From Nitrospirales bacterium (GTDB taxonomy: Bacteria > Nitrospirota > Nitrospiria > Nitrospirales > UBA8639), in contig JAJDBM010000010.1 of assembly GCA_029261355.1 (NCBI GenBank), positions 1 to 64,000 of the forward strand: DNA of 64,000 nucleotides, written 5' to 3'. The position numbers and the translations under genes were made by a program. This document shows, one piece after another, positions 46,751 through 56,082 of this stretch; the stretch's first letter is position 1, and every line of letters starts with the position of its first letter. The notes below the pieces were generated by a model. The model worked only from the letters and a program-made list of their open reading frames with translations, was not told where the DNA came from and did no database searches.

Positions 46751-47248
46751 CCTCAAGGCCTAGAATTTGTGACTGGATCGGTGATCCAGAGGTCACTGAC
46801 TCCCCAAGTGGTAAGCATGGTTTCATGTAGCCCACCAATCTGCACCACCGGTACCCCTGGAACCCGAGATCCAGACACAAATACTTATTCATTCAGTGGT
46901 GGCCTTGACTCAACGCCACACATCATCAATCCAATAGGGTTACCTTCTTTTCTCGATCCCAACTTTCCGTGGTTTTCCGTGGGTTCTTTTATCTGGACTG
47001 GTACGGGGAGTCCGTTATTTGGCGTCACCGCTGAGGGAAATATTATGAATCCTGCAATCCCCTTCTCGCCGTTTAGCCCTATTTTCACCACTATTGGTAG
47101 GGCAAATAATAGCTCTGTATCGGTAATCTATACCTATGAAGCGGCCCCGGTTGTGGCTTCTGTCCCGATTTCCTCAGCCTTGCCGTTATTCCTGACCGGC
47201 CTCATTGGCCTCGGCCTTGTTGTGCGCCGTCAGAACCGAACCTCCTAA
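46751..47248 (+). pseudogene. PEP-CTERM-like protein gene, missing its 5' part
   Basis: The frame opens at 46751 after a stop and runs PQGLEFVTGSV..., without an ATG, Shine-Dalgarno or signal peptide. The C-terminus has a sorting-signal form: VPISSALPLFLTG, a hydrophobic stretch, then RRQNRTS, as in VPLPAALPLFLTG-type exosortase substrates. Since an exosortase target needs a signal peptide, the gene is probably truncated. A GTG at 46769 would give a 159-residue product without export signal. Confidence 0.6.
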
Positions 47249-47271
47249 TCCCAAGAGCACATGTGGGATCG

Positions 47272-47302
47272 AGACAGCCGCCTTACAGGGTGGCTGTTTT
47301 CG
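47272..47302 (+). terminator. Terminator after the PEP-CTERM-like remnant
   Basis: ACAGCC and GGCTGT (47274-47279 with 47292-47297) with further inner pairs around a short loop, followed by TTTTCGTTT. It lies 24 bases past the stop. Confidence 0.7.
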
Positions 47303-47432
47303 TTTGCCGACGTGCAATATCCGAAGATTTCCTATAATAGTAACGAGAGATCAGTTGAGATCGGCCCATGGCAGCACAGATTGACGTTGCCCAATTATTC
47401 ATATTGTGACGAGCAAGAATGGAGAAGTCTCT

Positions 47433-47861
47433 ATGAATAAATTGATTTTCCTTCTGACCCTGTTCTCGGCCATCGTGTATGCCGAGAGTCATCAAGGGAT
47501 GCCACCGAATAAGGCCATGGACAAGGAACTCATGCAGCACATGCAGGGAAGTATGCAGCAGATGGACCTGAAACAGCTGGAGAAGGCTGCAGCTTGTATG
47601 GATAACCTTGATCTCTCGATGATGGATGGGTTGGAAAAGGAAGGAACGAAGATGGAGGCGAAAATTGGAGCCTTATGCCAATCGGGAAAGCGTAGGCAAG
47701 CCCAGGATCGAGCCATGCACTACGCCACGGAAATGATGAGTCGACCTGGTATGAAGAAAATCCAGCAAAATGGTTGCTGGCATGATGCCAAAATGCCCTG
47801 CGAGAAAATGGGCAAAGGTCAACATGTTTCTGATGATGACAATTTAGTCACGACGTATTGA
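47433..47861 (+). CDS. Small Met-rich secreted protein, unknown
   Basis: A 142-residue protein from ATG 47433 with GGAGAAG upstream. A short signal peptide MNKLIFLLTLFSAIVYA is followed by a mature part very rich in Met, Lys and Gln (MDKELMQHMQGSMQQMDL) plus four cysteines. Met-rich periplasmic proteins sometimes bind copper, but no copper genes are near, so this is only a suggestion. Family not recognised. Confidence 0.65.
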   Translation: MNKLIFLLTLFSAIVYAESHQGMPPNKAMDKELMQHMQGSMQQMDLKQLEKAAACMDNLDLSMMDGLEKEGTKMEAKIGALCQSGKRRQAQDRAMHYATEMMSRPGMKKIQQNGCWHDAKMPCEKMGKGQHVSDDDNLVTTY

Positions 47862-47963
47862 CGTTGCTAAGAGGATAGACGAGGGAAACAGATAGATAGA
47901 GATATTAATCTCTTGGTGGGATATTGGCAGATTGTTGGTCGTTCTTCTTTAGTCTTCTTATCC

Positions 47964-48413
47964 CTATTCCGTGCAATTACTCATGCCGTTTCTGCAAACG
48001 CGAAACTGGCTGTATTTTATTTCTTTGTTTTTTAAGGTATAACACTTGTCTTTTCCATTCCGTACAATTTCCCTTGAAGCTCCTATGCCACATGGCAACG
48101 GAGGGCCGGAAAACCCACCAACCGTGCACCGATCTTTCCCTCTTGACCTCCCAGACGATGTTTCATCTCCCACCTTGTAGCGTCCCGGTGATTTACAGGG
48201 AGTGTAGGATTTATAATTCCTAATGGGCTTCTTCGGGGTGATCCACCGCCAGCATTCAATGATGTTCCCACTATTGGATTTCGTGATATGAACCTCGTAT
48301 GGCTTGGGACAAATAACTCGCTGAACATTATCGGCCCACGCTGTTGATCCCATAAAAAGTGAGACCATGAACATCAAGAACAAAGCACGAGCAATAGTCC
48401 TATGGCATATCAT
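47964..48413 (-). CDS. Small Cys-rich secreted protein, unknown
   Basis: A 149-residue protein. ATG 48413 has GGAGG eight bases upstream; a signal peptide (LFLMFMVSLFMGSTAWA) ends near residue 27. The mature part has about eight cysteines (VICPK, IIECWRW, YTPCKS, DRCTVGG, LPCGIG, DKCYTL, FRVCRNG, SNCTE), suggesting several disulfides. No family recognised. It converges with the Met-rich gene at 47433-47861. Confidence 0.65.
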   Translation of the reverse strand: MICHRTIARALFLMFMVSLFMGSTAWADNVQRVICPKPYEVHITKSNSGNIIECWRWITPKKPIRNYKSYTPCKSPGRYKVGDETSSGRSRGKDRCTVGGFSGPPLPCGIGASREIVRNGKDKCYTLKNKEIKYSQFRVCRNGMSNCTE

Positions 48414-48718
48414 CAATTAAACCTCCAGATTTCAAACTATTCAGCATACTCCATATATGTCAGCCGCCATCCCTAAGCGATGAGCCATGTTAGCATCTGG
48501 AAATTTAAGCGGTCTACTTAGAAGTTTATAGATGTGTTGAGCCGGAGTTCTTTGATCTCGAGTAGTCTCAATATTCATAATAATGATAAAAGGGACTGTT
48601 CGCAAAATATTTGGTCGTGTATTGGGGAGGGTGCAGCAGAGAGGTTAGGTGTCACAGCTCTTGAGGTGACATGATTGTGATGGTTGGTAGGGAATGTCGT
48701 TATTGAGGAATGAATGAC
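48414..48718. other. No gene seen
   Basis: A 305-base spacer between two minus-strand genes. I see no terminator or repeat. Confidence 0.4.
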
Positions 48719-49363
48719 TTACTCGCGAGTAAACTGAGCGCCTATATCTATTGCTGTTGCTCGAATAGTTCCTGCGGCAACCATTTCTTGAAGTGCCTGT
48801 TCTGAATCATCTGGTTTAAGGTTGACTCCGCATATGGCATCTTCAAGCACCACCATACGTAAGCCTAGTTTCATTCCATCTAACACCGTTTGATTAATCC
48901 AATACTCTGTGGCAAGTCCAACGATATATACCGTTGAGGCATGTCGGTCTTCGAGGTAGTCTGCGAGGGATGTTCCGTCAAATCCTGAATGTATATCCTT
49001 TTTAGGGTTGGTTGCTCCAGAAATAATCAGGCTGCCGTTTGGGAGGTGGAGGTTTGCATGGAACTGTGCGCCTCGTGATCCCTGCACGCAATGCGGAGGC
49101 CATGGCCCTCCTTGTTCTTGAAAGGAGCAGTGGTTTTGTGGATGCCAGTCACGCGTCGCCATGATGGCGGAGAGTTGATGCTGGAAGTATCCGATGTATT
49201 GATTGATTTGAGGGATAATGTGATCGCCTTCTGGTATTGCTAGTGATCCGCCAGGGAAAAAATCATTTTGCAGATGCACAAGAACAAGGGCAGATTGTTT
49301 GTCTGGTACCAGACTGTCTTGCGCTGTAGCGGTAGGCTCTGTCGATTTTTTGACGAGTTTCAT
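48719..49363 (-). CDS. Isochorismatase-family protein, nicotinamidase-like without catalytic residues
   Basis: A 214-residue protein of the cysteine-hydrolase superfamily that aligns with nicotinamidase PncA over its full length. The metal ligands are kept: Asp72 and His74 in ATRDWHPQNH, His78, and His91 in PPHCVQGS. The catalytic triad is gone: VHLQNDFF has His30 for the Asp nucleophile-activating residue, IISGATNP has Gly116 for the Lys, and GLATEYWINQ has Trp155 for the Cys. Deamidase activity is therefore not expected; a binding or regulatory role is possible. The gene starts two bases after the argB stop and probably depends on its translation. Confidence 0.8.
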   Translation of the reverse strand: MKLVKKSTEPTATAQDSLVPDKQSALVLVHLQNDFFPGGSLAIPEGDHIIPQINQYIGYFQHQLSAIMATRDWHPQNHCSFQEQGGPWPPHCVQGSRGAQFHANLHLPNGSLIISGATNPKKDIHSGFDGTSLADYLEDRHASTVYIVGLATEYWINQTVLDGMKLGLRMVVLEDAICGVNLKPDDSEQALQEMVAAGTIRATAIDIGAQFTRE

Positions 49364-49367
49364 TAGG

Positions 49368-50261
49368 TTATGCCACGATTTCTGTTCCGATACCTTTATC
49401 GGTAAATATCTCTAACAAGATGGCATGGGGAACTCGTCCATCAATGATGTGTGCTTTATTCACCCCTCCATGTATGGCGGCTAGGCACGCATGGACTTTC
49501 GGTAGCATCCCTTCGCTAATGATCTTTTTCTTGACCATGCGTTCCGTGTCTTTCCGTGACAACGTAGGGACGTGATGGTTGTCCGCATCGCGAATGCCTT
49601 TGACGTCGCTGAGTACTAATAATTTCTCAGCTCCCAATGCGCCTGCCACACTTCCCGCAACCAGGTCGGCATTGATGTTATGAGTTTTCCCTTTTTTGTC
49701 CACTCCAATGGGTGCGATGACGGGAATGAAGTTTTCTTCGAGTAGTTTGACGAGCAAGTGGTCATCGACTTTGTCGACTTCCCCAACCAATCCGTAGTCA
49801 TGATCTTCTGAAACGTCTGTTCCACCAGAAAGGCTCTGCACTAATGCCTTAGCATTAAATGGTTTGGTTAAAAACAAACCTCCATCTTTTCCTGTAAGTC
49901 CAACAGCTTTGCCGCCATGTTGATTGAGTAGGCTGACAATTTCTTTGTTGATTTTTCCTCCGAGCACCATCTCGACGACGTCCATCGTGGCTTGGTCAGT
50001 AATTCGAACACCATTGATGAATTTTGGTTTGATCCCTAACCTATCAAGCATGGTATTAATTTGAGGGCCCCCTCCATGAATTACCACGGGATTGAGCCCC
50101 ACGTATTTGAGCAGTACGACGTCTTCGGCAAATCCTTCTTTCAGGTCATCCTGCGTCATGGCTGCTCCTCCGTACTTTATTACGATCGTTTTGCCCGCAA
50201 AGGTACGAATGTACGGAAGTGCTTCAACGAGAATATCGGCTTTTTTGATAAGTTTGTCCAT
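49368..50261 (-). CDS. argB: Acetylglutamate kinase
   Basis: A 297-residue enzyme of arginine synthesis that phosphorylates N-acetyl-L-glutamate. Motifs: IVIKYGGAAM (nucleotide/phosphate binding near residue 27), VVIHGGGPQIN, INADLVAGSVAGALGAEKLL and the C-terminal KVHACLAAIHGGVNKAHIID. An N-terminal helix (KKADILVEALPYIRTF) is present, as in arginine-inhibited forms, which is suggestive only. It lies between hslU and the isochorismatase-like gene on the minus strand. Confidence 0.95.
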   Translation of the reverse strand: MDKLIKKADILVEALPYIRTFAGKTIVIKYGGAAMTQDDLKEGFAEDVVLLKYVGLNPVVIHGGGPQINTMLDRLGIKPKFINGVRITDQATMDVVEMVLGGKINKEIVSLLNQHGGKAVGLTGKDGGLFLTKPFNAKALVQSLSGGTDVSEDHDYGLVGEVDKVDDHLLVKLLEENFIPVIAPIGVDKKGKTHNINADLVAGSVAGALGAEKLLVLSDVKGIRDADNHHVPTLSRKDTERMVKKKIISEGMLPKVHACLAAIHGGVNKAHIIDGRVPHAILLEIFTDKGIGTEIVA

Positions 50262-50327
50262 TTTTTCTTGTTATGCGGGAATGGAGTGCGAGCTAACCCT
50301 CTCGTGGATACTCCAGTAATTTTGATT

Positions 50328-51731
50328 TTAGAGAATAAAGCGACTCAAGTCTTCATCTTTGACGATGTTGTGGAGATGTTTTTTGACATAGGGCGCATCA
50401 ATAACGACTTTTTTCTCAGTGAGTTCTTGCGCTTCAAACGATACTTCTTCCAACATTCGTTCAACAATAGTGAAGAGTCTGCGTGCTCCAATATTTTCCG
50501 TTCGATCATTGACTTCCACGGCAGTAGCTGCGATCTCTTGAATACCATCTTTTGTAAAATCAAGTAAAACTCCCTCAGTTTCAAGAAGGGCTTGGTATTG
50601 TTTGACCAGCGCGTTTTTGGGCTCGGTTAAAATTCGTACCAAATCCTCTTTCGTGAGGGCTTCAAGTTCAACGCGGATAGGGAAGCGTCCTTGTAGCTCT
50701 GGTATGAGGTCTGATGGCTTGGACACATGAAATGCCCCAGCCGCGATAAATAAGATATGGTCTGTGCGAACGGGACCATACTTAGTATTGACGGTTGATC
50801 CTTCTACGATTGGGAGCAAGTCGCGTTGGACGCCCTCACGGGAAATGTCAGGTCCTGTGCTTTTTTCACGTCCAGCAATTTTGTCAATTTCATCTAAGAA
50901 GACGATGCCGGATTGTTCTGTTTTTTCGATGGCCTCTTTTGTGACTTCATCCATATCAATAAGCTTTTGAGCTTCTTCTTGGGCAAGGACCTTCATGGCT
51001 TCGGGGACCTTCATCCGGCGATTTTTACTTTTCCCTGGCATGATCCCACCCAGCATATCCCGCAAATTATTTTCTAAGTCTTCCATGCCTCCGACATTAG
51101 AAATGATTCCGACAGGGAGTCCTCGCTCTTTTACCTCAAGTTCCACATGCCTATTTTCAAGCTTTCCTTCTCGTAATTGTTTCCGAAGTTTCTGTCGCGT
51201 ATCGTCTGCAGTGTCATATCGGTCTGCTTGATCGTTGTCACGGTCTTTTGGTTGTTGAGCAGATGATGGTGGTGAAGAGCTGGGCGGAAGCAGGAGGTCC
51301 AGAATTCGATCCTCTGCCAAATCTTCAGCTTTTTTTTCTACCATCTCGAGGTAGCGAGTCTTGACCATGTTCACCGATAGTTCGGTTAAATCTCGGATGA
51401 GCGACTCCACATCTCGTCCGACGTACCCAACTTCTGTAAATTTCGAAGCTTCTATTTTAATGAACGGGGCATCATCTAGCTTTGCTAGGCGACGGGAGAT
51501 TTCTGTTTTCCCAACGCCTGTGGGTCCAATCATGATGATGTTTTTTGGGTAAATTTCTTCACGTAACTCAGGGCTCAACTGTTGTCGACGCCACCGGTTT
51601 CTCAGTGCGATCGCTACCATGCGTTTCGCGTCGCGTTGTCCAATAATATATCGATCGAGCTCATCAACGATTTGTCGTGGCGTGAGGCCGTCGAGTCGGC
51701 TTGGAGTTTGTGTTGTGTCGTGGTCCATCAT
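50328..51731 (-). CDS. hslU: HslU, ATPase of the HslUV protease
   Basis: A 467-residue AAA+ unfoldase. Start text [20 protein letters not shown] is typical; Walker [15 protein letters not shown], pore loop [11 protein letters not shown], an I-domain (about 130-230), Walker [12 protein letters not shown] and the C-terminal DLSRFIL that inserts into HslV are all seen. I start at ATG 51731, two bases past the hslV stop; GAGGAG lies in the end of hslV. Works with HslV in cytoplasmic protein degradation. Confidence 0.95.
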   Translation of the reverse strand: MMDHDTTQTPSRLDGLTPRQIVDELDRYIIGQRDAKRMVAIALRNRWRRQQLSPELREEIYPKNIIMIGPTGVGKTEISRRLAKLDDAPFIKIEASKFTEVGYVGRDVESLIRDLTELSVNMVKTRYLEMVEKKAEDLAEDRILDLLLPPSSSPPSSAQQPKDRDNDQADRYDTADDTRQKLRKQLREGKLENRHVELEVKERGLPVGIISNVGGMEDLENNLRDMLGGIMPGKSKNRRMKVPEAMKVLAQEEAQKLIDMDEVTKEAIEKTEQSGIVFLDEIDKIAGREKSTGPDISREGVQRDLLPIVEGSTVNTKYGPVRTDHILFIAAGAFHVSKPSDLIPELQGRFPIRVELEALTKEDLVRILTEPKNALVKQYQALLETEGVLLDFTKDGIQEIAATAVEVNDRTENIGARRLFTIVERMLEEVSFEAQELTEKKVVIDAPYVKKHLHNIVKDEDLSRFIL

Positions 51732-51732
51732 C

Positions 51733-52275
51733 TTAGCTTGGCAACTCCTCAATAATGATATTTTGATTGGTATAGATATCTATTGCTGCAGCAATATTCA
51801 TAGCATGTCCGACGATGTCTTTCGGTTCAAGCGATGTCTGAGTGATGAGTGCTCGCGCCGCCGCTAATGCATAGGGACCGCCTGAGCCAATCGCCATGAT
51901 ACCATCTTCTGGTTCGACGACGTCACCCGTGCCAGAGATAATAAAGGAATGTTCTTGATTCGCGACGGTGAGTAACGCTTCCAACCGTCGAAGCACCCGA
52001 TCGGTACGCCAGTCCTTGGCCAATTCAACAGCCGCTCGCGTCAGATTGCCTCGATACTCCTCCAGTTTGGCATCAAACTTTTCAAATAATGTAAATGCGT
52101 CAGCTGTTGCTCCAGCAAACCCTGCGAGGACTTCGTTATTGTGCATCTTCCTCAATTTTTTGGCATTGGCCTTCATGACGGTTGTTCCGACCGTGACCTG
52201 CCCGTCACAGCCCATGGCCACGTGATTGTCTTTTCGAACACAAAGTATCGTCGTGGATCGAATTTTTATAGTCAT
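51733..52275 (-). CDS. hslV: HslV, proteolytic subunit of HslUV
   Basis: A 180-residue threonine protease. The propeptide MTIKIRS precedes the mature N-terminus [20 protein letters not shown], with Thr as nucleophile. [15 protein letters not shown] is another family signature. Gene order xerC-hslV-hslU with minimal gaps matches the operon known from Bacillus-type genomes, although codY is replaced here by argB. Confidence 0.95.
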   Translation of the reverse strand: MTIKIRSTTILCVRKDNHVAMGCDGQVTVGTTVMKANAKKLRKMHNNEVLAGFAGATADAFTLFEKFDAKLEEYRGNLTRAAVELAKDWRTDRVLRRLEALLTVANQEHSFIISGTGDVVEPEDGIMAIGSGGPYALAAARALITQTSLEPKDIVGHAMNIAAAIDIYTNQNIIIEELPS

Positions 52276-52303
52276 TGATATTCCTACCTACAAGTCTTCT
52301 TTG

Positions 52304-53248
52304 TTAACTCTTACGCATCCGTTGCGCTCGAGGGTGAGAGCGATCATATACTTCCATTAAACGATCAGTTGCAACATGAGTATACTTTTGAGTGGTGGCA
52401 AGCGAGCGATGCCCTAATATTTCTTGGATAACTCTAAGGTCTGCCCCTTCATCGAGAAGATGTGTGGCAAAGGAGTGACGCAGCGCGTGGGGTGCTACGG
52501 CACCATTAGGTAGTAGCTGTGAAAACTTCTTGACGATTCGTTCCACGCTGCGCGTGGTGAGACGGCCTCCACGAATATTTAGAAAGAGAGGATTTTCCTT
52601 TCCTCGCAGACCTTCCTTTTTTTCATTTTTTTGTGAGGCTTGTATCTTTGGTGTCCCATCGTTTCGGTAATCTAGAATGGCTTGAATAGCTACATCGCCA
52701 ATTGGGACGATTCGTTCTTTTTTGCCTTTGCCTTGTAGCCGAGCTATCCCAGATTGAAGGTTGAGGTCATCCCAATTTAATCCAACTAACTCACTGACCC
52801 GTGCGCCAGTGGAGTACAAGGTTTCAAGGATAGCCCGGTCTCGTGCTGATGTAGCCTGTTTTCCTTGAGGTGCTTCCATGAGGGTTGCAGCCTCATCTTT
52901 TGTGAGGACAATAGGTAAGCGTTGGCTTTGTCGAGGCGATCGGACTTGTGTGGCTGGGTTTGTCTCTGCTCTGCCCTCCCGAATTAAGAAACGGTAAAAG
53001 CTTTTAAGAGTCGAGAGTTTTCTGGCCAACGATGACTTTTTCTCATCTTGTTCATCGAGCCACCTTAGATAGGTTCGAATGGTCAAGGCATCAACTGTTG
53101 ATGGATGTGGTGCTGAGTCAGGGGTTGACAGGGTTGTAAGAAAGACTGAAAACTGTCGTAGGTCAGAGTGGTAGCTACGAATGGTTTCTTGGGAGGCCCC
53201 TTGTTCTAGGTCTAAGTAGACTATGAAAGCCCTGATTGCGTCATCCAT
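52304..53248 (-). CDS. xerC: Tyrosine recombinase XerC
   Basis: A 314-residue site-specific recombinase, close to the usual 300, with an N-terminal SAM-like core-binding domain. The catalytic residues are Arg in LYSTGARVSELVGL, Lys in LQGKGKKERIVPIG, His-x-x-Arg in HALRHSFATHLL, His in LGHRSL and Tyr in TTQKYTHV. It acts with a partner at dif to resolve chromosome dimers. Its ATG overlaps the trmFO 3' end by 28 bases. It is placed as a housekeeping gene, not an integrase of a mobile element. Confidence 0.9.
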   Translation of the reverse strand: MDDAIRAFIVYLDLEQGASQETIRSYHSDLRQFSVFLTTLSTPDSAPHPSTVDALTIRTYLRWLDEQDEKKSSLARKLSTLKSFYRFLIREGRAETNPATQVRSPRQSQRLPIVLTKDEAATLMEAPQGKQATSARDRAILETLYSTGARVSELVGLNWDDLNLQSGIARLQGKGKKERIVPIGDVAIQAILDYRNDGTPKIQASQKNEKKEGLRGKENPLFLNIRGGRLTTRSVERIVKKFSQLLPNGAVAPHALRHSFATHLLDEGADLRVIQEILGHRSLATTQKYTHVATDRLMEVYDRSHPRAQRMRKS

Positions 53249-54537
53249 CCGTTGAAGTCTTCTCCCGCTCGCTGTTGAATTTTTTTTCGCTTTTCTTGTT
53301 TATCTCGAATTGGTACAGGGAGAGGCGGGAATAGACCAAAGTTCGTATTAATGGGCTGAAAGTACTTTGCGTCGGATGTTGTGATGTAATTGAGTAATGC
53401 ACCATGGGCTGTCGTGTTTGGAGGGATGGCAATAGTTTGCCCAGCTAGGGCTTTGGCAGCATTGATTCCTGCAAGTCCTCCACTGGCGGCAGCTTCAACG
53501 TAGCCTTCTACCCCGATGAGTTGTCCAGCAAAAAATGTTCGTTCATGAGTTTTGAGCTGCAACGTATTTTTTAGGAGGTCTGGTGAGTTCATGAAGGTGT
53601 TGCGATGAATACTTCCACAGCGCAAAAACTCAGCCTCTTCTAGGCCAGGGATCATTCGAAATATCTTTTTTTGTTCAGGATAGGTGAGCTTTGTTTGAAA
53701 GCCTACCATATTATAGCAGGTATCGTGGAGATTCTCTGAGCGTAGCTGGAGCACGGCATAGGGACGTGTCCCAGTTTTCGGATCGATGAGTCCAACGGGC
53801 TTAAGCGGGCCAAATAACAATGTTTGCTGCCCACGTTCGGCCATTACCTCAATGGGAAGGCAGCCTTCAAAGTAAGGGATTTTTTCAAATTCTTTGGATT
53901 TCACTCGATCAGCCTGTGTTAAGGCATCATAAAAACGATCGTAGGTCTCTTGGTCCATGGGGCAATTCAAGTAGTCAGCTGTGCCTTTGTCGTATCGCGA
54001 GGCTCGAAAGACTTTAGACATATCGATAGAGTCGGTATCAATGATGGGTGCGATTGCATCGAAGAAATAGAGGTTTTTTGACTGTGTGAGTGCACTAATC
54101 GAAGTCGATAGATTCTGCGATGTGAGTGGACCGGTTGCGATAATACTGATCGAATCCTCAGGTATATTTTTGATTTCCTCTCTCAATATGCGAACGTTCG
54201 GATGAGCTTCTAGGGCTCGTGTGACTCCTAGGGCAAATTGATCGCGATCAACGGCTAGTGCTGAACCTGCTGGAACTCGTGCCTCATCAGCCATGCGAAT
54301 AATTAGGGAGTTAAGCCTCCGCATTTCATCCTTGAGGATGCCTGGAGCACTTAGGGAGTCATTTGATCCGAGAGAATTGGAGCAGACAATTTCTGCTAGA
54401 TAGTCAGTTTTATGAGCAGCGGTTTCTTCTTTGGGACGCATTTCGTAGAGTGTGACTTTGGCGCCTTGGTTTGCTGCTTGCCACGCCGCTTCAGAGCCGG
54501 CTAGTCCTCCACCTATGATTGTAATATCGTCGCGCAT
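53221..54537 (-). CDS. trmFO: TrmFO, tRNA U54 methyltransferase (folate/FAD)
   Basis: A 438-residue FAD- and methylenetetrahydrofolate-dependent enzyme that makes 5-methyluridine at position 54 of tRNA. Start MRDDITIIGGGLAGSEAAWQ holds the FAD Rossmann motif; EIVCSNSLGSNDSLSAPG has a catalytic-type Cys, and the GVEGYVEAAASGGLAGINAA motif is near the end. I use ATG 54537 because it fits the family start, although an upstream in-frame codon would add ten residues. Usual length about 435-450. It is the first gene of the trmFO-xerC-hslVU run. Confidence 0.94.
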   Translation of the reverse strand: MRDDITIIGGGLAGSEAAWQAANQGAKVTLYEMRPKEETAAHKTDYLAEIVCSNSLGSNDSLSAPGILKDEMRRLNSLIIRMADEARVPAGSALAVDRDQFALGVTRALEAHPNVRILREEIKNIPEDSISIIATGPLTSQNLSTSISALTQSKNLYFFDAIAPIIDTDSIDMSKVFRASRYDKGTADYLNCPMDQETYDRFYDALTQADRVKSKEFEKIPYFEGCLPIEVMAERGQQTLLFGPLKPVGLIDPKTGTRPYAVLQLRSENLHDTCYNMVGFQTKLTYPEQKKIFRMIPGLEEAEFLRCGSIHRNTFMNSPDLLKNTLQLKTHERTFFAGQLIGVEGYVEAAASGGLAGINAAKALAGQTIAIPPNTTAHGALLNYITTSDAKYFQPINTNFGLFPPLPVPIRDKQEKRKKIQQRAGEDFNGWMTQSGLS

Positions 54538-54605
54538 GTTTGTTCTCAAGAATGTTGATGTAGGCAAAAAGAGAAGTGAATTCTAAGTATCCAACGAAAA
54601 ATCTG

Positions 54606-55430
54606 TCAACTGCGAATTTGTTCGGTGATAGAGCTGATGGATTGAATGACATGATCGTGGCAAGCCCCATTTGTCGCAACGAGACCTTTGGTATTTTTTA
54701 GGGTATCATAACCGTAGAGGATGGGTTTGCCGTAAATGTCGCTAAATTGTCCGCCGGCGCCTTTCATGATGGCGTCGGGTGCACAGGCATCCCATAGGCT
54801 AGTGTATGGGCCAGGTTCGATGTAGACATCGGCATCATGTCTAGCGATAGCCCCAATTTTCAAGCCTACACTGCCACAAGGGAACTCTTTAGTGAGACCT
54901 ATCTGGTTCTTCACCTTATCAAGGTGAGGGTTTCTGTGGGAGCGGGATACAATTAACGTCAAGGAATCTGGTTGCTCTATGGTGGAAGCTTTAAGTTCTG
55001 TTCGTCCAGAAGGGGTCTCCATCCATGTGTTCTGGTTAGATAATCCAGCGTATAGGATGTCCTGGGCTGGTCGATACACAACGCCAAGTTCGGCGTGGCC
55101 ATCAATGGCCAGTCCAATCATCACTGAGAACTCTCCATTTTTGTTAATAAACTCTTTTGTTCCATCGAGTGGGTCTACATACCAGACTTTTCCCGTGGGA
55201 GAAAGGTTTGCTGGCTGCGGACTTTCTTCTGCAACTATGCCATCTTGGGGGAATTCTTCTCGTAGTCCCTCAACAATGAGGGCATTAGCTAGCTGATCGG
55301 CCTCAGTGACGGGGTCTGAAGGGCCTTTATAGGACACTGAAAAGTTTGATGTATAGATTTTCATAATGAGTGCTCCAGCTTCTCGAGCTAAACGAGTTGC
55401 TATGGTCAGTTCCTTGGAAAAATCTTTCAT
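54606..55430 (-). CDS. cysQ: 3'(2'),5'-bisphosphate nucleotidase (CysQ type)
   Basis: A 274-residue inositol monophosphatase-superfamily enzyme that hydrolyses PAP to AMP. Motifs: PSDPVTEADQLAN, VAEES and VWYVDPLDGTKEFINKNGEF (metal-binding DPLDGT), and LWDACAPDAIMKGAGG near the C-terminus. I chose the second of two ATG codons (55430), because AAAGGGG lies too close to the first. It may recycle PAP from sulfate assimilation. Confidence 0.88.
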   Translation of the reverse strand: MKDFSKELTIATRLAREAGALIMKIYTSNFSVSYKGPSDPVTEADQLANALIVEGLREEFPQDGIVAEESPQPANLSPTGKVWYVDPLDGTKEFINKNGEFSVMIGLAIDGHAELGVVYRPAQDILYAGLSNQNTWMETPSGRTELKASTIEQPDSLTLIVSRSHRNPHLDKVKNQIGLTKEFPCGSVGLKIGAIARHDADVYIEPGPYTSLWDACAPDAIMKGAGGQFSDIYGKPILYGYDTLKNTKGLVATNGACHDHVIQSISSITEQIRS

Positions 55431-55552
55431 CATGCCCCTTTCTGTTTTAATATGTACAAGTAAAAGACCAAGATACATACGAATTTCACGCTGGTGTATT
55501 CCTGGTGCTGATGAGAAATCCATTTGGTCTTTTTAGAATATAGAATATTCCA

Positions 55553-56032
55553 ATGCTGCGTATCATTATCATCGTCACAATTCTTGTTTTACTCTTGTCT
55601 GCCTTCTTTCTTCCAAGGTTTCGCCGAGCCCTATGGGCAACCTTAGGCGTTGTGCTAAGTATTATTGCGGTAATTATTTGGCTCGATAACCGTGAAAGAG
55701 AGCTTGCCCATTTGAGTTTTCCGTTGACTCAAGTTGAACTAAGCAATATGGTGGCTGCGCCTGGGTTAAATGCTAGGTCATATGTTGTGAATGGAAGAAT
55801 TTTCAATCATTCACCAACCGAACCTTTGAAGCAAGTGCTGTTTGAAGTCATGGTGAATGATTGTGAGGGAGCTCATTGCCAGGTGGTTGCACAAGAAGAG
55901 GGAAGAGTCTCCATGGTTATTCCTCCAGGACAGGTGAGAGACTTTAAAGTTTCTGTTCCATTTTCCTCATTGATAACATTACAGGGTACAGCTGAATGGG
56001 TCTTCAAGGTAATTGATGTGAATGACCGTTAA
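55553..56032 (+). CDS. Membrane-anchored protein, FxLYD-like, unknown
   Basis: A 159-residue protein with two N-terminal hydrophobic helices (IIIIVTILVLLLSAFFL and LWATLGVVLSIIAVIIWL). A small beta-sandwich-like domain follows, in which ARSYVVNGRIFNHSPTEPLKQV resembles the FxLYD type found in envelope proteins; ends FKVSVPFSSL and WVFKVIDV. Two cysteines, DCEGAHC, may be disulfide-linked. Divergent from cysQ. Confidence 0.65.
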   Translation: MLRIIIIVTILVLLLSAFFLPRFRRALWATLGVVLSIIAVIIWLDNRERELAHLSFPLTQVELSNMVAAPGLNARSYVVNGRIFNHSPTEPLKQVLFEVMVNDCEGAHCQVVAQEEGRVSMVIPPGQVRDFKVSVPFSSLITLQGTAEWVFKVIDVNDR

Positions 56033-56082
56033 TATCAAAGGGGAAATGGCGCTATTTAGAGAAAATATGGCCATTCATGAAT

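Noticed and set aside
52304-53248. xerC considered as a phage or integron integrase
   Set aside because: It is embedded in a housekeeping run with trmFO and hslVU, has the XerC length and no attachment-site repeats or cargo genes.
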